Shown piece after piece: positions 34,268-43,900 of a stretch of 64,000 nt of DNA (position 1 is the stretch's first letter; every line of letters begins with the position of its first letter). The translations under genes and the position numbers were made by a program. The notes under the pieces are model-generated. The model was not told where the DNA came from and searched no databases. It worked only from the letters and a program-made list of their open reading frames with translations. The DNA lies in NCBI RefSeq assembly GCF_034424545.1, contig NZ_CP139970.1, positions 2,480,001 through 2,544,000 of the forward strand, written 5' to 3'. This stretch comes from Trinickia caryophylli (GTDB lineage: Bacteria > Pseudomonadota > Gammaproteobacteria > Burkholderiales > Burkholderiaceae).

Positions 34268-34894
34268 ATGGAATCCGAGAATGTCGTGGTTGTCCACCGC
34301 GTGCCGTGGAACAAGGGCAAGCTCACCGGGCAGAAGCCGCCGTTGAAGCTTCGGGAAATCTGGGCGATCCGGACGAGACTTCAAATGGCGTCGAACGTTC
34401 GTGAGCTCGCGATGTTCAATCTCGCGATTGATAGCAAGCTGCGGGCATGCGACCTCACGCGGTTACGGGTCCAGGATGTCCGTCACGGAAGCCAAGTGGC
34501 GTCGAGAGCGACAGTCATGCAGCAGAAGACCCAGCGGCCGGTGCAATTTGAGGTCACAGAACAGGCCCGGGAGAGCCTCGAAGCGTGGATCGAAGCCCGG
34601 GGACTGAAGGCGGCGGATTTTCTGTTCCCGAGCCGGATTCATACGTCACCGCACCTGTCGACGCGGCAATATGCCCGGCTGGTACACCGCTGGGTCGCAT
34701 CGATTGGCCTCGACGATACCGCATACGGCACCCACACGATGCGCCGCACGAAAGCTTCGCTGATCTACCGGCGGACGAAGAACCTTCGAGCGGTGCAGTT
34801 GCTGCTTGGACACACAAAGCTGGAAAGTACGGTTCGCTACCTGGGAATCGAGGTCGACGATGCCCTCGAGATGGCGGAGCAGACCGAGGTTTGA
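34268..34894 (+). CDS. tyrosine recombinase/integrase, minimal form
   Basis: A 208-residue tyrosine recombinase. The catalytic set is complete: Arg in SKLRACDLTRLRV, Lys in QQKTQRP, His and Arg in THTMRRTKAS, His in LLGHTKLE, and nucleophilic Tyr in VRYLGIE. The core-binding (SAM-like) N-terminal domain of ordinary phage or Xer integrases is missing; only about 45 residues precede the first catalytic block. GAAAGGAGATTGTC gives a good ribosome site before ATG 34268. Similar short recombinases recur in Burkholderiales accessory regions. It is probably the mobility gene of this stretch, though no attachment site or direct repeat was identified. Confidence 0.88.
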   Translation: MESENVVVVHRVPWNKGKLTGQKPPLKLREIWAIRTRLQMASNVRELAMFNLAIDSKLRACDLTRLRVQDVRHGSQVASRATVMQQKTQRPVQFEVTEQARESLEAWIEARGLKAADFLFPSRIHTSPHLSTRQYARLVHRWVASIGLDDTAYGTHTMRRTKASLIYRRTKNLRAVQLLLGHTKLESTVRYLGIEVDDALEMAEQTEV

Positions 34895-35148
34895 TGGCAT
34901 GGCGGCCGGCGAGCGGTCGCTTGCGGCCATGAACAGTCAGTCGATGACCTTGGTTGGATCGTCAACGATTTCCGAAGCTATCGGCGCGTCAACGCAATTG
35001 CCGATTCGCTGTTACGTCGCAGTGAGCAACCCGCCAACTGCAATGTGCTAAATTTTCGGGTGAGATTGAAATGCAAACGCGGCTCTCGTATAGTCAGTAT
35101 CTACTGTAACTATCCCCGGTTCAGCTTAAGAGGTTGTCGGCATGACTC

Positions 35149-35769
35149 ATGTTAGACACCTCCGTCTTTGTCGAAGGTCTACTACTTGGCCTCGGACTGT
35201 TCTCCTCTGTGGGTCCGAAAGACGTATTCGTTATCAGACACTCGATCTCCGGTCAGCATTTGCTTCTTGTTGTAGCGGTTTGCGCCGGCAGTGATGCTCT
35301 GCTCATTGCACTCGGCGCCGGCGGTTTTACAGCGCTGCTGACGAGCCACCCCATTGTCGTTTCTATCTCGTTATGGGGAGGAGTCGCGTATCTCATTTGC
35401 CATGGCGCGCTGGCTTTCCGCGCTGCAATTGGCACCGAGCGGACAGTTCATGCTGGAGATGTAAGCACCAGTTTTTCTTTCAAAAAAACGTTGCTTGCCA
35501 CGGCCGTAGTGTCGCTGCTAAACCCTTACGCATGGATCGACACAGTGTTTGTGCTCGGGGCGATGACCGCAAGCAAGTCGCCAGGCGCCCGCTGGCCTTT
35601 CGTTCTCGGCGCGATCATAGCGTCCTCTGCCTGGTTTCTTTTCCTTTCGCGACTTTCATATGCTTGCCGCTGGATCTTTTGTCGCAGCATCGCCTGGCGA
35701 ACGCTTGACGGCTTCGTTGCCGTCACAATGTTCGGGATCGCTGCTCACCTAGTCACGACCAACCTTTGA
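35149..35769 (+). CDS. LysE/ArgO-family amino acid exporter
   Basis: A 206-residue inner-membrane protein with six hydrophobic segments. LysE signatures are GPKDVFVIRHSI in the first loop and LNPYAWIDTVFVLGA in the middle. The family exports basic amino acids such as lysine and arginine. No LysG-type regulator adjoins it, unlike in Corynebacterium. ATG 35149 is used; a second ATG at 35142 is out of frame. The spacers before (254 bp) and after (214 bp) it show no gene. Confidence 0.85.
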   Translation: MLDTSVFVEGLLLGLGLFSSVGPKDVFVIRHSISGQHLLLVVAVCAGSDALLIALGAGGFTALLTSHPIVVSISLWGGVAYLICHGALAFRAAIGTERTVHAGDVSTSFSFKKTLLATAVVSLLNPYAWIDTVFVLGAMTASKSPGARWPFVLGAIIASSAWFLFLSRLSYACRWIFCRSIAWRTLDGFVAVTMFGIAAHLVTTNL

Positions 35770-35983
35770 AGATCGGCATCTGCGAACGTCTCCCCATGAC
35801 AATTGCCCGCCGCGATTACGACGCGAGACCCTCGGGACAACCCCACCTAGACGTGAGGAGCCGGATTTCTTGTTGGCCTTGGTGGTGACTGAATGGCCGC
35901 TTTGGAGAAGTGTGAAGGGCAGAAACGGGTCGTTCAACGTCCTTCCGAAAACACCGATGCCGACAAGGTGCGGGGTCATTGCA

Positions 35984-36271
35984 TCAAGCGGCGTGCCGAG
36001 GAAGCGGTTTAATCTTCGGGGTAGGCTGCTGCTGCGCCTGCCACAAATCCCATTGCGCCTGCATGCCGACCCACATTTCGGGCGACGTGCCGAGCCACGC
36101 GGCAAGCCTAAGCGCGAAACTGGCCGTCACGCCCGACTTGCCATTCAGCACGTTGGACAGCGTAACGCGGTTGATCTGCAACGCCTGCGCTGCCTGCCCC
36201 ACGGTCATGTCCTCAGGGATCCATTCCCGCAGCACCTCGCCCGGGTGCGCAGGATTGTGCATCATCGTCAT
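35984..36271 (-). CDS. higA: HigA-type antitoxin, XRE family
   Basis: A 95-residue helix-turn-helix protein with the HigA start MHNPAHPGEVLREWI and an HTH at about residues 22-60 (TVGQAAQALQINRVTLSNVLNG). HigA neutralises the HigB mRNA endonuclease and represses the operon. ATG 36271 is chosen over a GTG at 36280 because AAGGTGA, which includes that GTG, is well placed as its ribosome site. It follows the toxin gene by 10 bp, the toxin-first order typical of higBA. Confidence 0.9.
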   Translation of the reverse strand: MTMMHNPAHPGEVLREWIPEDMTVGQAAQALQINRVTLSNVLNGKSGVTASFALRLAAWLGTSPEMWVGMQAQWDLWQAQQQPTPKIKPLPRHAA

Positions 36272-36281
36272 AACAATCACC

Positions 36282-36560
36282 TTAATGATAGTCCTGGTAA
36301 TCGACCAGGATTGCGTCCGTACCTTCGAACGTGAAGGTCAGCCGCCAGTTTCCGTTGACCCAAATTGACCAATGCCCTTTCAGATCGTCTTCGAGCGAAT
36401 GCAATTTCCAGCCCGGAGCGTTCATGTCGTCCGGCTTTGTGGCTGAATTCAGAGCCGTTAGCTGGATACGAAGGCGCGTCGCGTGATGCGGTTGGATTCC
36501 AGCCTTGCTGCCTTTCATGAAAAACCGTTCGAGCCCTTTATGTCGGAAGGTTTTGATCAT
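36282..36560 (-). CDS. higB: HigB-type toxin, RelE superfamily mRNA endonuclease
   Basis: A 92-residue RelE/HigB-fold protein. Characteristic stretches are MIKTFRHKGLERFF, the central LNAL-like segment with WKLHSLEDDLKGHWSIWVNGNWRLTF, and a final DAILVDYQDYH with the catalytic His/Tyr residues. HigB cleaves mRNA at the ribosome. It comes first in the minus-strand pair higB-higA, and the ATG at 36560 is followed by a full-length frame, so it is likely functional. An inverted repeat stands just upstream. Confidence 0.92.
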   Translation of the reverse strand: MIKTFRHKGLERFFMKGSKAGIQPHHATRLRIQLTALNSATKPDDMNAPGWKLHSLEDDLKGHWSIWVNGNWRLTFTFEGTDAILVDYQDYH

Positions 36561-36567
36561 GAGGGCT

Positions 36568-36597
36568 ATTGTAGCCTGTAATGCAACACACTACAAT
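36568..36597. promoter_or_regulatory. candidate HigA operator
   Basis: Inverted repeat ATTGTAG-N16-CTACAAT, starting eight bases before the higB start codon, therefore in the promoter region. Perfect seven-base arms in locally AT-rich DNA. Autorepression by HigA is the expected use. Confidence 0.55.
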
Positions 36598-37196
36598 GGC
36601 TTCCGGTGTATTTATCCATTCCGAAAGTTCGGAGCGCCCGTCGCCAGACGGGCCTGCGCCAAGTGGCCGTTGTAGTCGGGTAGCTGCCATCGAAGCGGCG
36701 CGGGTCGGAGTGACGCCTTCGGGTCGATCACAGCCATCGGCAACGAGCCGTCTCGCTGTCTAAGACCAACCCGACATTAACAGACCGATGAGGTTTCAAC
36801 TTATACACCGGCGTCCGCTACCTGGGCGATAGCTGCACGCTGTCCGTCACTGAGGGGAGTAATGGCCAAACGGGGGAAGACGATTCCTCACGAATGCGAG
36901 GATCGAAAGATGTGGCCCGACGTGACCGACTGATGGTATCGAAGCCGGTTGTCGGGCCGTATGTGAAAGGGCGGGGAAGTGAAAGTCGCCCCGGGGCGTC
37001 TACGATCTCGCGACCGGCAAGGCCAACCTCGTCTGATCGTCATGTGAGCCCCGCACCTGGGTAGGCGGCGCCCCTGGGGGAGCTATGACGTGGCGCGCCG
37101 GCGATGCCGACGGCCGCCTGCCACCCGCCATAACCGCCGGCCGGCACCCAGCGAAGGCTACAAGCGACACGTCACCACAACCAGCCCCCAACTCCC
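36598..37196. other. 600-bp gene-poor stretch between higB and the nar operon
   Basis: No complete gene. Short open pieces are seen, among them one reading TGVRYLGDSC around 36807-36836 and another ending VYDLATGKANLV before a TGA near 37036, which may be remnants of broken genes; neither has a start or a recognisable neighbour. The part after 37040 returns to the high GC of the chromosome. I see no terminator with a T tail here for the nar operon. Confidence 0.45.
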
Positions 37197-37961
37197 TCAA
37201 CCGTCGAACGCGATACCCTCGAGCTCGGCCTGCCCGGCAAGCAGATCGATGTACTGCCGCAGTCCCGTCGCAAACGCCTGTTGCCGCAGCGCCTGCCCCA
37301 CAGCCGGGCGGACCGCCTCGAACGGCGGCACTTCGCCGGCATCGCGCTCGAGCACTTCGACCACGTGAAAGCCGAAGCGGGTCAGCACGAGGCGAGGCAG
37401 GACGCCGAGCTCCTTGTTGCCGAACAGTTCGCGTGCGAATTCGGGCGCGCATTCGGTGCTCGTCAGCCACCCCAGGTCACCGCCTTGCGCACCGCTCGGG
37501 CAGTTCGAAAGCTCGCCCGCCGCGTGCGCGAAGCGATCGCCCTTGTCCTCTTCCTTGCAGCGCAGCTCGAGCAGGCAGGCTTCGGCCCGCGTGCGCAGCT
37601 GAGCGACGTCGACGCCGGGCGTCACGGCAAACAGCACATGCCGGGCGCGTACGCGCTCGCCCACCGCGTAGCGGCCGGCGTACGCCGCGTAATAGCGGCG
37701 GCAGGCGTCTTCCTCCGGTTCGGCAACGGGTACGGCCTGATCGAGCAGGGCTTCTATCGCGGCCGTCGCTTCCACGCTGATCATGCCGCTTACGGGCGTG
37801 GGATCGTCTTCCGCCAGCAACCGTGCCTCGATGGCAGCCTGGCGCAGCAGCTCCGTGCAGGCGCGCTGGCGCAGTTCTTCCTTGCCGAGCACCTCATCGG
37901 CCTCGTGCAGCGCGACGCCGTTGACCGAGGCGATATCGCTCGTCGTTCTTTGCAATGTCAT
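37197..37961 (-). CDS. parvulin-type peptidyl-prolyl isomerase of the nar operon
   Basis: A 254-residue protein with a rotamase domain at about residues 105-210: VRARHVLFAVTPGVDV, then GGDLGWLTSTECAPEFARELF and LTRFGFHVVEVLER, the standard parvulin landmarks. There is no signal peptide, so it acts in the cytoplasm, resembling NifM-like isomerases. It lies 27 bp after narI and closes the operon, a position that suggests help in folding or maturing the nitrate reductase. The isomerase activity is known for the family; the specific role is inferred. Confidence 0.88.
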   Translation of the reverse strand: MTLQRTTSDIASVNGVALHEADEVLGKEELRQRACTELLRQAAIEARLLAEDDPTPVSGMISVEATAAIEALLDQAVPVAEPEEDACRRYYAAYAGRYAVGERVRARHVLFAVTPGVDVAQLRTRAEACLLELRCKEEDKGDRFAHAAGELSNCPSGAQGGDLGWLTSTECAPEFARELFGNKELGVLPRLVLTRFGFHVVEVLERDAGEVPPFEAVRPAVGQALRQQAFATGLRQYIDLLAGQAELEGIAFDG

Positions 37962-37988
37962 TTTGGACTCCTATCCGTCGCGTCGCAC

Positions 37989-38717
37989 TCAGGCGCGGCC
38001 GCGCGGATCGTTATGGCCGTTCGGCAGGTTGAGCCGGCGCGAGCGCACGAGCTGATACGGGCGGAATGCGTAGGAGACCGCACCGAAGCCGCTCCAGATG
38101 TGAACGAGGCGCGTGAACGGGAACAGCAGGAAGATCGTCATGCCGAGCACGAGGTGAATCTTGAACGGCCATTCCACGGCCACGAGCGAGGCCGCGTCCG
38201 GATGCAGCGTGACGACGCCTTGCGCCCAGTTCGCGAGCACGAGCATCGTGGAGGCGGTCTCGCGGTCGGCGAACGAGAACGGCAGCGTGACGAGGCCGAG
38301 CACGAGCTGCACCCAGAGGATGGCGAGGATCGCGATATCGGTCCTGCGGCTCGTCAGGCGGATACGCGGGTCCGACAGCCGGCGATGCAGCAGCAGCGTG
38401 AGGCCGATGAAGCACAGCGTGCCCGCGGTGCCGCCCGAGATGATGGCGACCAGTTGCTTGTGCTGTGCCGAGATCATCGATTCGTAGAGGGCGTGCGGGG
38501 TGAGCAGGCCGGCCGTGTGCCCGAACAGCAGGAACAGAATGCCGATGTGAAAGAGGTTGCTCCCCCAGCGCAGCTGCCCCGCGCGCAGCAACTGCGATGA
38601 ATCGCTTCGCCACGTGTACTGGTCGCGATCGAAACGCACGAGGCTGCCGAGCAGGAAAATCGTGAGGCAGATATACGGATAGATGCTGAAAAAGAAGGTG
38701 TAAGCAGCGTGGCTCAT
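37989..38717 (-). CDS. narI: respiratory nitrate reductase, gamma (cytochrome b) subunit
   Basis: A 242-residue membrane anchor with five hydrophobic helices. It oxidises quinol and passes electrons through two b haems to NarH. The haem ligand pairs show the spacing of E. coli NarI: two His ten residues apart in FHIGILFLLFGH, and two 18 apart in KIHLVLGM...LVHIWSG. ATG 38717 starts two bases after the narJ stop, with GGAG upstream. The C-terminus is basic (RSRRLNLPNG). Confidence 0.95.
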   Translation of the reverse strand: MSHAAYTFFFSIYPYICLTIFLLGSLVRFDRDQYTWRSDSSQLLRAGQLRWGSNLFHIGILFLLFGHTAGLLTPHALYESMISAQHKQLVAIISGGTAGTLCFIGLTLLLHRRLSDPRIRLTSRRTDIAILAILWVQLVLGLVTLPFSFADRETASTMLVLANWAQGVVTLHPDAASLVAVEWPFKIHLVLGMTIFLLFPFTRLVHIWSGFGAVSYAFRPYQLVRSRRLNLPNGHNDPRGRA

Positions 38718-38719
38718 GC

Positions 38720-39430
38720 TCAAGCTCCTTGCGCGTGCAGGTCGTTTCCGGCCGCGCGCGGCGTCCTGACGATCTTGATCGGTTGAGGTTGGTTCGAATG
38801 GGCCGACTGCCCGTCGGTGGCGCACCCGCCGAATACGACGGGCTCGCTCCAGCTTTCGTCGAGCGCCGGCTCTTCGCCGAGTTCGACGGCCTTCGGAGCC
38901 TGCCCCGAGAGTTCGAGCAGCGCCGCGAGCACGCTCGCATAGGCGCTCTTGCGCTCGTCGAGCGCGCCGTGAATGCTCTGCAGCAGATGCGTGATCTCCT
39001 GCAGGAACGCCACGGCCTGCTCGTCCGGCTGGGTCGAGGCGAATTCGAGCACCACGGTCAGATGATCGGGCAGCTCGTTCGACGTCATTGCGAGCCCGGC
39101 CTCCTCGTACGTTTTGATGAGGTCGATCATTGCGGGGCCGCGATCGCGCGAATCGCCGTGCACGTGCTCGAACAGATGCAGTGCCGTGCGGCGGCCGCGA
39201 TCGAAGAGATCGACGTAAGCGGCTTCCGCTTCGAGACCGTTGCCGTTCGCGAGGTTGTCGACGAGTGCGTCGAGCGCGGCAATCCGTGCGGCGCTCAGCG
39301 CGCCTTCGGCATGCAGCGCGTCGCGCATCTCGGGCAGGTAGCCGCGCAGCGTCGCATCGGGGTAGCTGATGAGCCGGGCCAGTACGCGCAGCGTCAGCGC
39401 GAGTGTCGGAGCGTCTTGTCCAGTACGCAT
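38720..39430 (-). CDS. narJ: nitrate reductase molybdenum cofactor assembly chaperone
   Basis: A 236-residue cytoplasmic chaperone of the NarJ/TorD family, needed to insert cofactor into NarG before membrane attachment. Landmarks: LRVLARLISYPDATLRGYLPEM near the N-terminus, YVDLFDRGRRTALHLFEHVHGDSRDRG, and ELPDHLTVVLEFAS. It fits between narH (2 bp) and narI (2 bp) with near-abutting stop and start codons, so the genes are translationally coupled. Confidence 0.94.
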   Translation of the reverse strand: MRTGQDAPTLALTLRVLARLISYPDATLRGYLPEMRDALHAEGALSAARIAALDALVDNLANGNGLEAEAAYVDLFDRGRRTALHLFEHVHGDSRDRGPAMIDLIKTYEEAGLAMTSNELPDHLTVVLEFASTQPDEQAVAFLQEITHLLQSIHGALDERKSAYASVLAALLELSGQAPKAVELGEEPALDESWSEPVVFGGCATDGQSAHSNQPQPIKIVRTPRAAGNDLHAQGA

Positions 39431-39432
39431 GA

Positions 39433-40956
39433 TCAGACCTCCGCCTTGATCGGAATCGTGCGGCGCTTCGAGCTGCCGAAAAGGCTCGTCTCGCCCACGC
39501 CGTCCGAGCAGCCGTTGCCGAAGCTGAAGCCGCAGCCGCCGCGAACGTCGAATGCATTCTCGGCGTACTCGCGGTGCGAGCTCGGGATCACGAAGCGGTC
39601 TTCGTAGTTGGCGATCGCCATGATGCGGTACATCTCTTCCACTTCGGCAACGCTCAGTTGAACCTGCTCGAGTGCGGCATGGTTCTCGACGCCGTCCACG
39701 TGCTTGCTGCGCTGCCAGGTACGCATCGCCAGCATGCGCTCGAGCGCCCGGACCACGGGTACCGTGTCGCCGGCCGTCAACAGGTTGGCCAGATAGCGCA
39801 CGGGAATGCGCAATTGGCTCACGTCGGGGAGTTCGCCCTTTGCGTCGATATGCCCCGCATGCGCGGCCGAGGTGATCGGCGAGAGCGGCGGCACGTACCA
39901 GACCATCGGCAGCGTGCGGTATTCGGGATGCAGCGGCAGCGCGACCTTCCAGTCGACGGCCATCTTGTAGACCGGGCTGCGGCGCGCGGCCTCGAGCCAC
40001 GCGTCGGGGATGCCGTCCTTGCGCGCCTGCTCGATCACCTTCGGATCGTTCGGATCGAGGAAAATGTCGAGCTGAGCCTGATAGAGATCGCGGTCGCTCT
40101 CGACGCTCGCGGCTTCCTCGATGCGGTCGGCATCGTAAAGCAGCACGCCGAGGTAGCGGATGCGGCCGACGCAGGTTTCCGAGCACACGGTCGGCTGGCC
40201 GGCCTCGATGCGCGGATAGCAGAAGATGCACTTCTCGGCCTTGCCGCTCTTCCAGTTGTAATAGATCTTCTTGTACGGGCAGGCCGACACGCACATGCGC
40301 CAGCCGCGGCACTTGTCCTGGTCGATGAGGACGATGCCGTCTTCCTCGCGCTTGTAGATCGAGCCCGACGGGCACGATGCCACGCACGCCGGATTGAGGC
40401 AGTGCTCGCACAGGCGCGGCAGGTACATCATGAACGTGTTTTCGAACTGGCCGTAGATGTCCTTCTGGATCTCGTCGAAGTTGCGGTCCTTGCTGCGCTT
40501 CGAGAATTCGCCGCCGAGAATTTCTTCCCAGTTGGGACCCCAGACGATCTTTTCCATCCGCTGGCCCGTGATCAGGCTGCGCGGGCGCGCGGTGGGCGCG
40601 GCCTTCATTTCGGGCGCGCTGTGCAGATGCTCGTAGTCGAACGTGAACGGCTCGTAGTAGTCGTCGATCTGCGGCAGATTCGGGTTCGCGAAAATGCGCA
40701 TGAGCAGCTTCCACTTGCCGCCCTGGCGTGGTGCGATCGATCCGTCCGAACGGCGTACCCAGCCGCCGTTCCACTTGTCCTGGTTCTCCCATTCCTTGGG
40801 ATAGCCGATGCCCGGCTTCGTCTCGACGTTGTTGAACCAGGCGTACTCCACGCCCGGACGGCTCGTCCAGACGTTCTTGCACGTCACGCTGCAGGTATGA
40901 CAGCCGATGCACTTGTCGAGATTCAGCACCATGCCGATCTGTGCGCGTACCTTCAT
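39433..40956 (-). CDS. narH: respiratory nitrate reductase, beta (iron-sulfur) subunit
   Basis: A 507-residue electron-transfer subunit carrying four Fe-S clusters. Cysteine groups are visible as CIGCHTCSVTCKNVW near the N-terminus, CEHCLNPACVASCP, CRGWRMCVSACP (Trp instead of Cys, the normal mark of the 3Fe-4S cluster) and CIFCYPRIEAG with CSETC. It connects NarI haems with NarG. Its ATG overlaps the narG stop by four bases. Confidence 0.96.
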   Translation of the reverse strand: MKVRAQIGMVLNLDKCIGCHTCSVTCKNVWTSRPGVEYAWFNNVETKPGIGYPKEWENQDKWNGGWVRRSDGSIAPRQGGKWKLLMRIFANPNLPQIDDYYEPFTFDYEHLHSAPEMKAAPTARPRSLITGQRMEKIVWGPNWEEILGGEFSKRSKDRNFDEIQKDIYGQFENTFMMYLPRLCEHCLNPACVASCPSGSIYKREEDGIVLIDQDKCRGWRMCVSACPYKKIYYNWKSGKAEKCIFCYPRIEAGQPTVCSETCVGRIRYLGVLLYDADRIEEAASVESDRDLYQAQLDIFLDPNDPKVIEQARKDGIPDAWLEAARRSPVYKMAVDWKVALPLHPEYRTLPMVWYVPPLSPITSAAHAGHIDAKGELPDVSQLRIPVRYLANLLTAGDTVPVVRALERMLAMRTWQRSKHVDGVENHAALEQVQLSVAEVEEMYRIMAIANYEDRFVIPSSHREYAENAFDVRGGCGFSFGNGCSDGVGETSLFGSSKRRTIPIKAEV

Positions 40957-43900
40957 TGCTTATCTCCGTGGGGCAGGCCGGCCTGGGGCGCCGCGTCCTG
41001 GCGCGGCGTGTCGAGCCAGTCGACCTTGTTCATCTTGCGCACGACCACGAACTCGTCCCGGTTCGTGCCGATCGTTCCGTAATAGTTGAAGCCATAGCTC
41101 AGTTGCGCGTAGCCGCCGATCATGTGCGTCGGCTTGAGCACGACGCGCGTCACCGAGTTATGGATACCACCGCGCACACCCGTAATTTCAGACCCCGGTG
41201 TGTTGATGATCTTTTCCTGGGCGTGGTACATGAGCACCATGCCCGGGTTCACGCGCTGACTCACCACGGCGCGTGCGGCGATCGCACCGTTGATGTTGAA
41301 GACTTCGATCCAATCGTTGTCGTCGATGCCGGCGCGCTTCGCGTCGTCCTCGCTGATCCAGACCACGGGGCCGCCGCGGTTGAGCGTCAGCATCAGCAGG
41401 TTGTCGCTGTACGTGCTGTGAATGCCCCATTTCTGGTGCGGCGTGATGAAGTTCAGCACGACCTCGGGGTTGCCGTTCGACTTGACGTTGTTGATGCCGG
41501 CCGTCGCCTTCAGGTCCACGGGCGGGCGATAGGTCGAAAAGCCCTCGCCGAACGCGATCATCCACGGGTGGTCCTGATAGAACTGCTGACGGCCCGTGAG
41601 CGTGCGCCATGGAATCAGCTCGTGCACGTTCGTGTAGCCGGCGTTGTAGCTCACCGTCTCGCTTTCGATCCCGCTCCAGGTCGGCGAGCTGATGATCTTG
41701 CGCGGCTGGGCCTGCACGTCGCGGTAGCGGATCTTCTCGTCTTCGCGGTAGAGCGCGAGATGCTTGTGCTCGCGGCCGGTGGCCTTCGTGAGCGCTTCCC
41801 AGGCCTTCACGGCCACGTGGCCGTTCGTTTCGGGCGCCAGGTGCAGGATCACTTCGCAGGCATCGATGTCCGAGACGATGCGCGGCATGCCCTTCGTCAC
41901 GCCCTCTTCGAGCGTGACGCCGTTGAGCTCGCCGAGCTGCTTCACTTCGGTTTCGGTTTTCCAGGCGATGCCCTTGCCGCCGTTGCCGACGTTCGTCATC
42001 AGCGGGCCCAGCGCGGTGAAGCGCTTGTAAAGGTTCGGGTAGTCGCGCTCGACCACGTTCACCTGCGGCGCCGTCTTGCCCGGAATCAGGTCGCATTCGC
42101 CCTTCTTCCAGTCGCGCACGTCGAAAGGCTGGGCGAGCTCGCCCGGGGTGTCGTGCATGAGCGGCGTGAGCACCACTTCTTTTTCCACGCCGAGGTGGCC
42201 CACGCAAACATCGCTGAATGCCTTGGCGAAGCCCTTGTAGATCTCCCAGTCCGAGCGTGCCTGCCACACGGGGTCCACGGCCGCCGAGAGCGGGTGGATG
42301 AACGGATGCATGTCGCTCGTGTTGAGGTCGTTCTTCTCGTACCAGCTTGCGGTCGGCAGCACGATGTCCGAGTAGAGGCACGTCGTGCTCATGCGGAAGT
42401 CGAGCGTCACGAGCAGGTCGAGCTTGCCCTGCGGCGCCTGCTCGTGCCAGCGCACTTCGGACGGCTTCGCGTCGTCGGGCCCGAGGTCCTTACCTTGCAC
42501 GCCGTTTTCGGTGCCGAGCAGGTGCTTGCAGAAATACTCGTGCCCCTTGCCCGACGAGCCGAGCAGGTTCGAACGCCACACGAACATGTTGCGCGGCCAG
42601 TTCTGCGGCGCATCCGGATCCTCGCAGCTCATTTGCAGCGCGCCCGACTTCAGCGACTTCGCCACGTAATCCTTCGCATCGAGCCCCGAGGCGGCGGCGT
42701 CTTTTGCCACCTGCAGCGGATTTGTCGCGAGCTGCGGGGCGCTCGGCAGCCAGCCCATGCGCTCGGCGCGCACGTTGTAGTCGATCATGCTGCCGCCGAA
42801 CTTCGTCTTGTCCGCGAGCGGCGAGACGATTTCGTCGACGCCGAGCTTCTCGTAGCGCCATTGGTCGGTATGCGCATAGAAGAGGCTCGTGCTGTTCATC
42901 TGGCGCGGTGGCCGGACCCAGTCGAGCGCGAACGCGAGGGCGGTCCAGCCCGTTTGCGGACGCAGCTTTTCCTGGCCGACGTAGTGCGACCAGCCGCCGC
43001 CGCTCTTGCCGATACAGCCGCACATCATCAGCAGGTTGATCACGCCGCGGTAGTTCATGTCGGCGTGATACCAGTGGTTCATGCCGGCGCCGATGATGAC
43101 CATCGAGCGGCCTTGTGTCTTGTCCGCGTTGGCGGCGAACTCGCGCGCGACGGTGACGATCTGCTCGCGCGGCACACCCGTGATCGCTTCGGCCCACGCC
43201 GGCGTATAGGCGGCGTTGTCGTCGTAGCTCGCCGCGCCGCTGCCGAGGCCGCGGTCGATGCCGTATTGCGCGGCCTGCAGGTCGAAGACGGTCGCGACGA
43301 GCACGTCCGCGTCCTTGCCGTCGAGCTTCAGGCGCATCCGCGCAACCGGCACCCGTGCCACGTTGACGTCGCCCTTTTGCGCGTTCGACGGGAAGTGAGG
43401 CGAGGCGACGCCGCCGAAATACGGGAACGCCACGTCGGCGATCTCGTGTTGATGATCGCTGTCTTCGAGCAGCGACAGCCGCAGCTTGACGTCGGCGCCG
43501 TCGCGAGCGTCCTTGTTCTCGAGGTTCCACTTGCCCACGTCGTCACGGCCGTCGGCACCCCAGCGAAAGCCGATCGAGCCGTTCGGCACGACAGCTCGGC
43601 CGGTCGAATCGTAGGCGATCGTTTTCCACTCGGGATGGTTGGCCTGATCGAGCGCGTTGTCGAAATCGCTCGCGCGCACGTAGCGGCCCGGTGCGAGTGC
43701 CGTCCGGCCGTCGTCGAGCGTGCGCTCTTCGAGCAGCACGAGCATCGGCAGATCGGTGTAGCGGCGTGCGTAGTCGTCGAAATAGGCGCTGCGCGTCTTG
43801 AAGTAGAACTCGTTGAGCGCCACGTGGCCGAGCGCCATCGCGAGCGCCGCGTCGGTGCCCTGCTTCGGGTGCAGCCAGATGTCGGAGAGTTTCGCGACTT

